In this document: positions 6,631 through 7,633 of the stretch, piece after piece | How the letters are laid out: every line of letters begins with the position of its first letter | How positions within the stretch are numbered: the stretch's first letter is position 1 | Source: Rhodothermia bacterium | GTDB lineage: Bacteria; Bacteroidota; Rhodothermia; Rhodothermales; JABDKH01 | Direction of reading: 5' to 3' | Length of the DNA: 7,633 nt | Assembly (NCBI GenBank): GCA_030431165.1 | Contig: JAUIJQ010000141.1 | Span: forward strand, 1-7,633 | The notes under the pieces: generated by a model | Database searches by the model: none | The model's input: only the letters and a program-made list of their open reading frames with translations | What the model was told of the DNA's origin: nothing | Position numbers and translations under genes: made by a program

Positions 6631-6733
6631 GGCAGGAAAGGCGGATTATGGACTTTTCTTGCGCCCACGTGATCGGTTTTGCGTTCAGGGGCTGCGTTCT
6701 GTGATGACAACCCTCATTATCGGGCATAGCATC

Positions 6734-7633
6734 ATGGAAGAGCGTTACAACCGTCTGGCGGTGCGCGGCGTCACAAATCTCGCAGTCATTTCCAGCGTGA
6801 CCTCCAGAGTGGTCTCTAGAGTGGTCTCCAGCTTGACCGCAAGCGCGTTCCTGGCCGTTCTGGTCATTCTTGCATTCGGACCAATCGGGTCCGCATCCGC
6901 GCAGGACGCACCGCCTCAGCAGGCCGTTGAACCCCAGCAGTCTCCTGAACCGATCCAGTGGACATTCGAGGAAGATCCTCCGACGCAGCCGTCCGGCGTA
7001 GCGGGTGAGCAGGATGCGAATGACATCCAGGCCGCGTCAATTTCGGCGCAGGACGGCAATTCCGACTACAGCATCGCCGTCTCGTGGAGCGCCAGCATGA
7101 ACTGCTTCTTTGGGGGCAACATGGCGATCACGCTCACGGCCACCGACAGAAACAACGGCAACGTCGAGTTTTCAACATCCGGAAACTATGACGTCGGATA
7201 CCTCGGTTCGCGCTCCGGGACGTGGACGATCTATCCCGGTCCATCCGAGTCGTTTACGTTCAAGGTTACGCGTCGTGTAACGGGTACCGGTTGTGACAAC
7301 ACCGAGACGGCCACCAACAACGGACACACCCGCTCGCTGAAGCCGCCGACAAACGTCACGGCATCCGCAAACGGAAGTGATTCGCGTGTGACGCTGAATT
7401 GGTCCCGTGGCACCGACATCACCGACAACCGCGGCGTTGTTTTCTACTACATCTACAAGAACGGTTCGTTCTATACGTCGACGTCGGGGACCGCGCGTTC
7501 GTACGTAGCAACAACGACGCCGTCAACCGAAAGGTCAACCTCGGCCCTCGGCACCCGACGCATACCAAAGGCGTGGAGGCCGTCCGGTAGCTCGGCGACA
7601 CCGGCTGGACTCGATCGATTGAGCGACGCATCC
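6734..7633 (+). CDS. Secreted fibronectin type III domain protein (partial, 3' end outside the window; probable frame disruption near 7505)
   Basis: From the ATG at 6734 the frame is open for 300 codons to the window edge. A hydrophobic core ASAFLAVLVILAFGP (36-50) ends in ASA|QD, a signal peptidase I site after Ala56. It is preceded by a long n-region built of a 4-residue repeat. A P/Q/E-rich linker (57-90) follows. A beta-rich module of unknown family covers about 100-200, with two cysteines (124 and 187) that could pair. An FnIII-like domain starts at about 203 (PPTNVTASANG, VTLNWSRG, FYYIYKNGSFYTST). After codon 257 (about 7505) the FnIII pattern and the GC-rich third positions continue in another frame (see findings). 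Alternative starts are ATG 6704 or GTG 6701, about 10 bases after an AGGGG. ATG 6611 is open too, but its codons look non-coding. A surface or secreted adhesion or binding role is plausible but not shown. Confidence 0.72.
   Translation, partial: MEERYNRLAVRGVTNLAVISSVTSRVVSRVVSSLTASAFLAVLVILAFGPIGSASAQDAPPQQAVEPQQSPEPIQWTFEEDPPTQPSGVAGEQDANDIQAASISAQDGNSDYSIAVSWSASMNCFFGGNMAITLTATDRNNGNVEFSTSGNYDVGYLGSRSGTWTIYPGPSESFTFKVTRRVTGTGCDNTETATNNGHTRSLKPPTNVTASANGSDSRVTLNWSRGTDITDNRGVVFYYIYKNGSFYTSTSGTARSYVATTTPSTERSTSALGTRRIPKAWRPSGSSATPAGLDRLSDAS
6797..6844 (+). repeat. 12-bp tandem repeat, three good copies plus one degenerate, inside the signal-peptide n-region
   Basis: GTGACCTCCAGA, GTGGTCTCTAGA and GTGGTCTCCAGC follow each other without gaps at 6797, 6809 and 6821. 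A fourth, weaker unit (TTGACCGCAAGC) starts at 6833. In frame they encode VTSR-VVSR-VVSS-LTAS, lengthening the basic n-region of the FnIII protein's signal peptide. Because the unit is a multiple of three, copy-number change would not shift the frame. Confidence 0.75.

Noticed and set aside
6611..6703. Start of the FnIII gene at ATG 6611
   Set aside because: The frame is open, but third positions are AT-rich and varied unlike the rest of the gene, and it would put more than 75 residues before the signal hydrophobic core. It looks like promoter DNA.
1..7633. Search for tRNA, rRNA, CRISPR repeats, insertion-sequence ends and transposase genes
   Set aside because: None seen by eye. No regularly spaced repeats, no long inverted terminal repeats, no tRNA-like cloverleaf in the short intergenic gaps. 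A computed scan could still reveal weak cases.

Overview
The window reads as ordinary chromosomal DNA of a Gram-negative bacterium with moderately high GC. The Gram-negative call rests on a two-half RND/MMPL transporter with large extracytoplasmic loops, two predicted lipoproteins and a signal-peptide-bearing fibronectin III protein. Most starts lack a convincing Shine-Dalgarno sequence, and a TMEM220-family protein and a secreted FnIII protein are present. This fits Bacteroidota/Rhodothermota-like bacteria, but that placement is an inference at low to moderate confidence. I see no rRNA, tRNA, CRISPR array, insertion sequence or phage gene.

Layout: (1) 1-205, minus strand: the first 68 residues of an unrecognised lipoprotein, running off the left edge. 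(2) 206-346: a divergent intergenic region holding a perfect 12-bp palindrome. (3) About 347-2962, plus strand: an 871-residue RND/MMPL-type transporter. (4) 2949-6548, minus strand: five co-directional genes. In transcription order these are a lipoprotein of the cyclase (kynurenine formamidase-like) family, an OsmC-family protein, a class I SAM-dependent methyltransferase, a small TMEM220-family membrane protein, and a secreted or membrane PAP2 phosphatase. The OsmC and methyltransferase genes overlap by ATGA. The PAP2 gene ends inside the tail of the transporter gene, a 14-bp convergent overlap. (5) 6549-6733: a second divergent intergenic region. (6) About 6734-7633, plus strand: the 5' part of a secreted FnIII-domain protein, cut by the right edge. 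A likely frame disruption lies near 7505.

The five minus-strand genes are packed like an operon, but their families do not form a pathway I can name. Possible themes are lipid or envelope chemistry (PAP2, the convergent transporter, TMEM220) and small-molecule detoxification (OsmC, the cyclase-family hydrolase, the methyltransferase). Both are inference. I did not find a clearly new system. The observations most worth checking are the apparent frame disruption in the FnIII gene, the lipoprotein form of the cyclase-family enzyme, and the conservation of the five-gene cluster.
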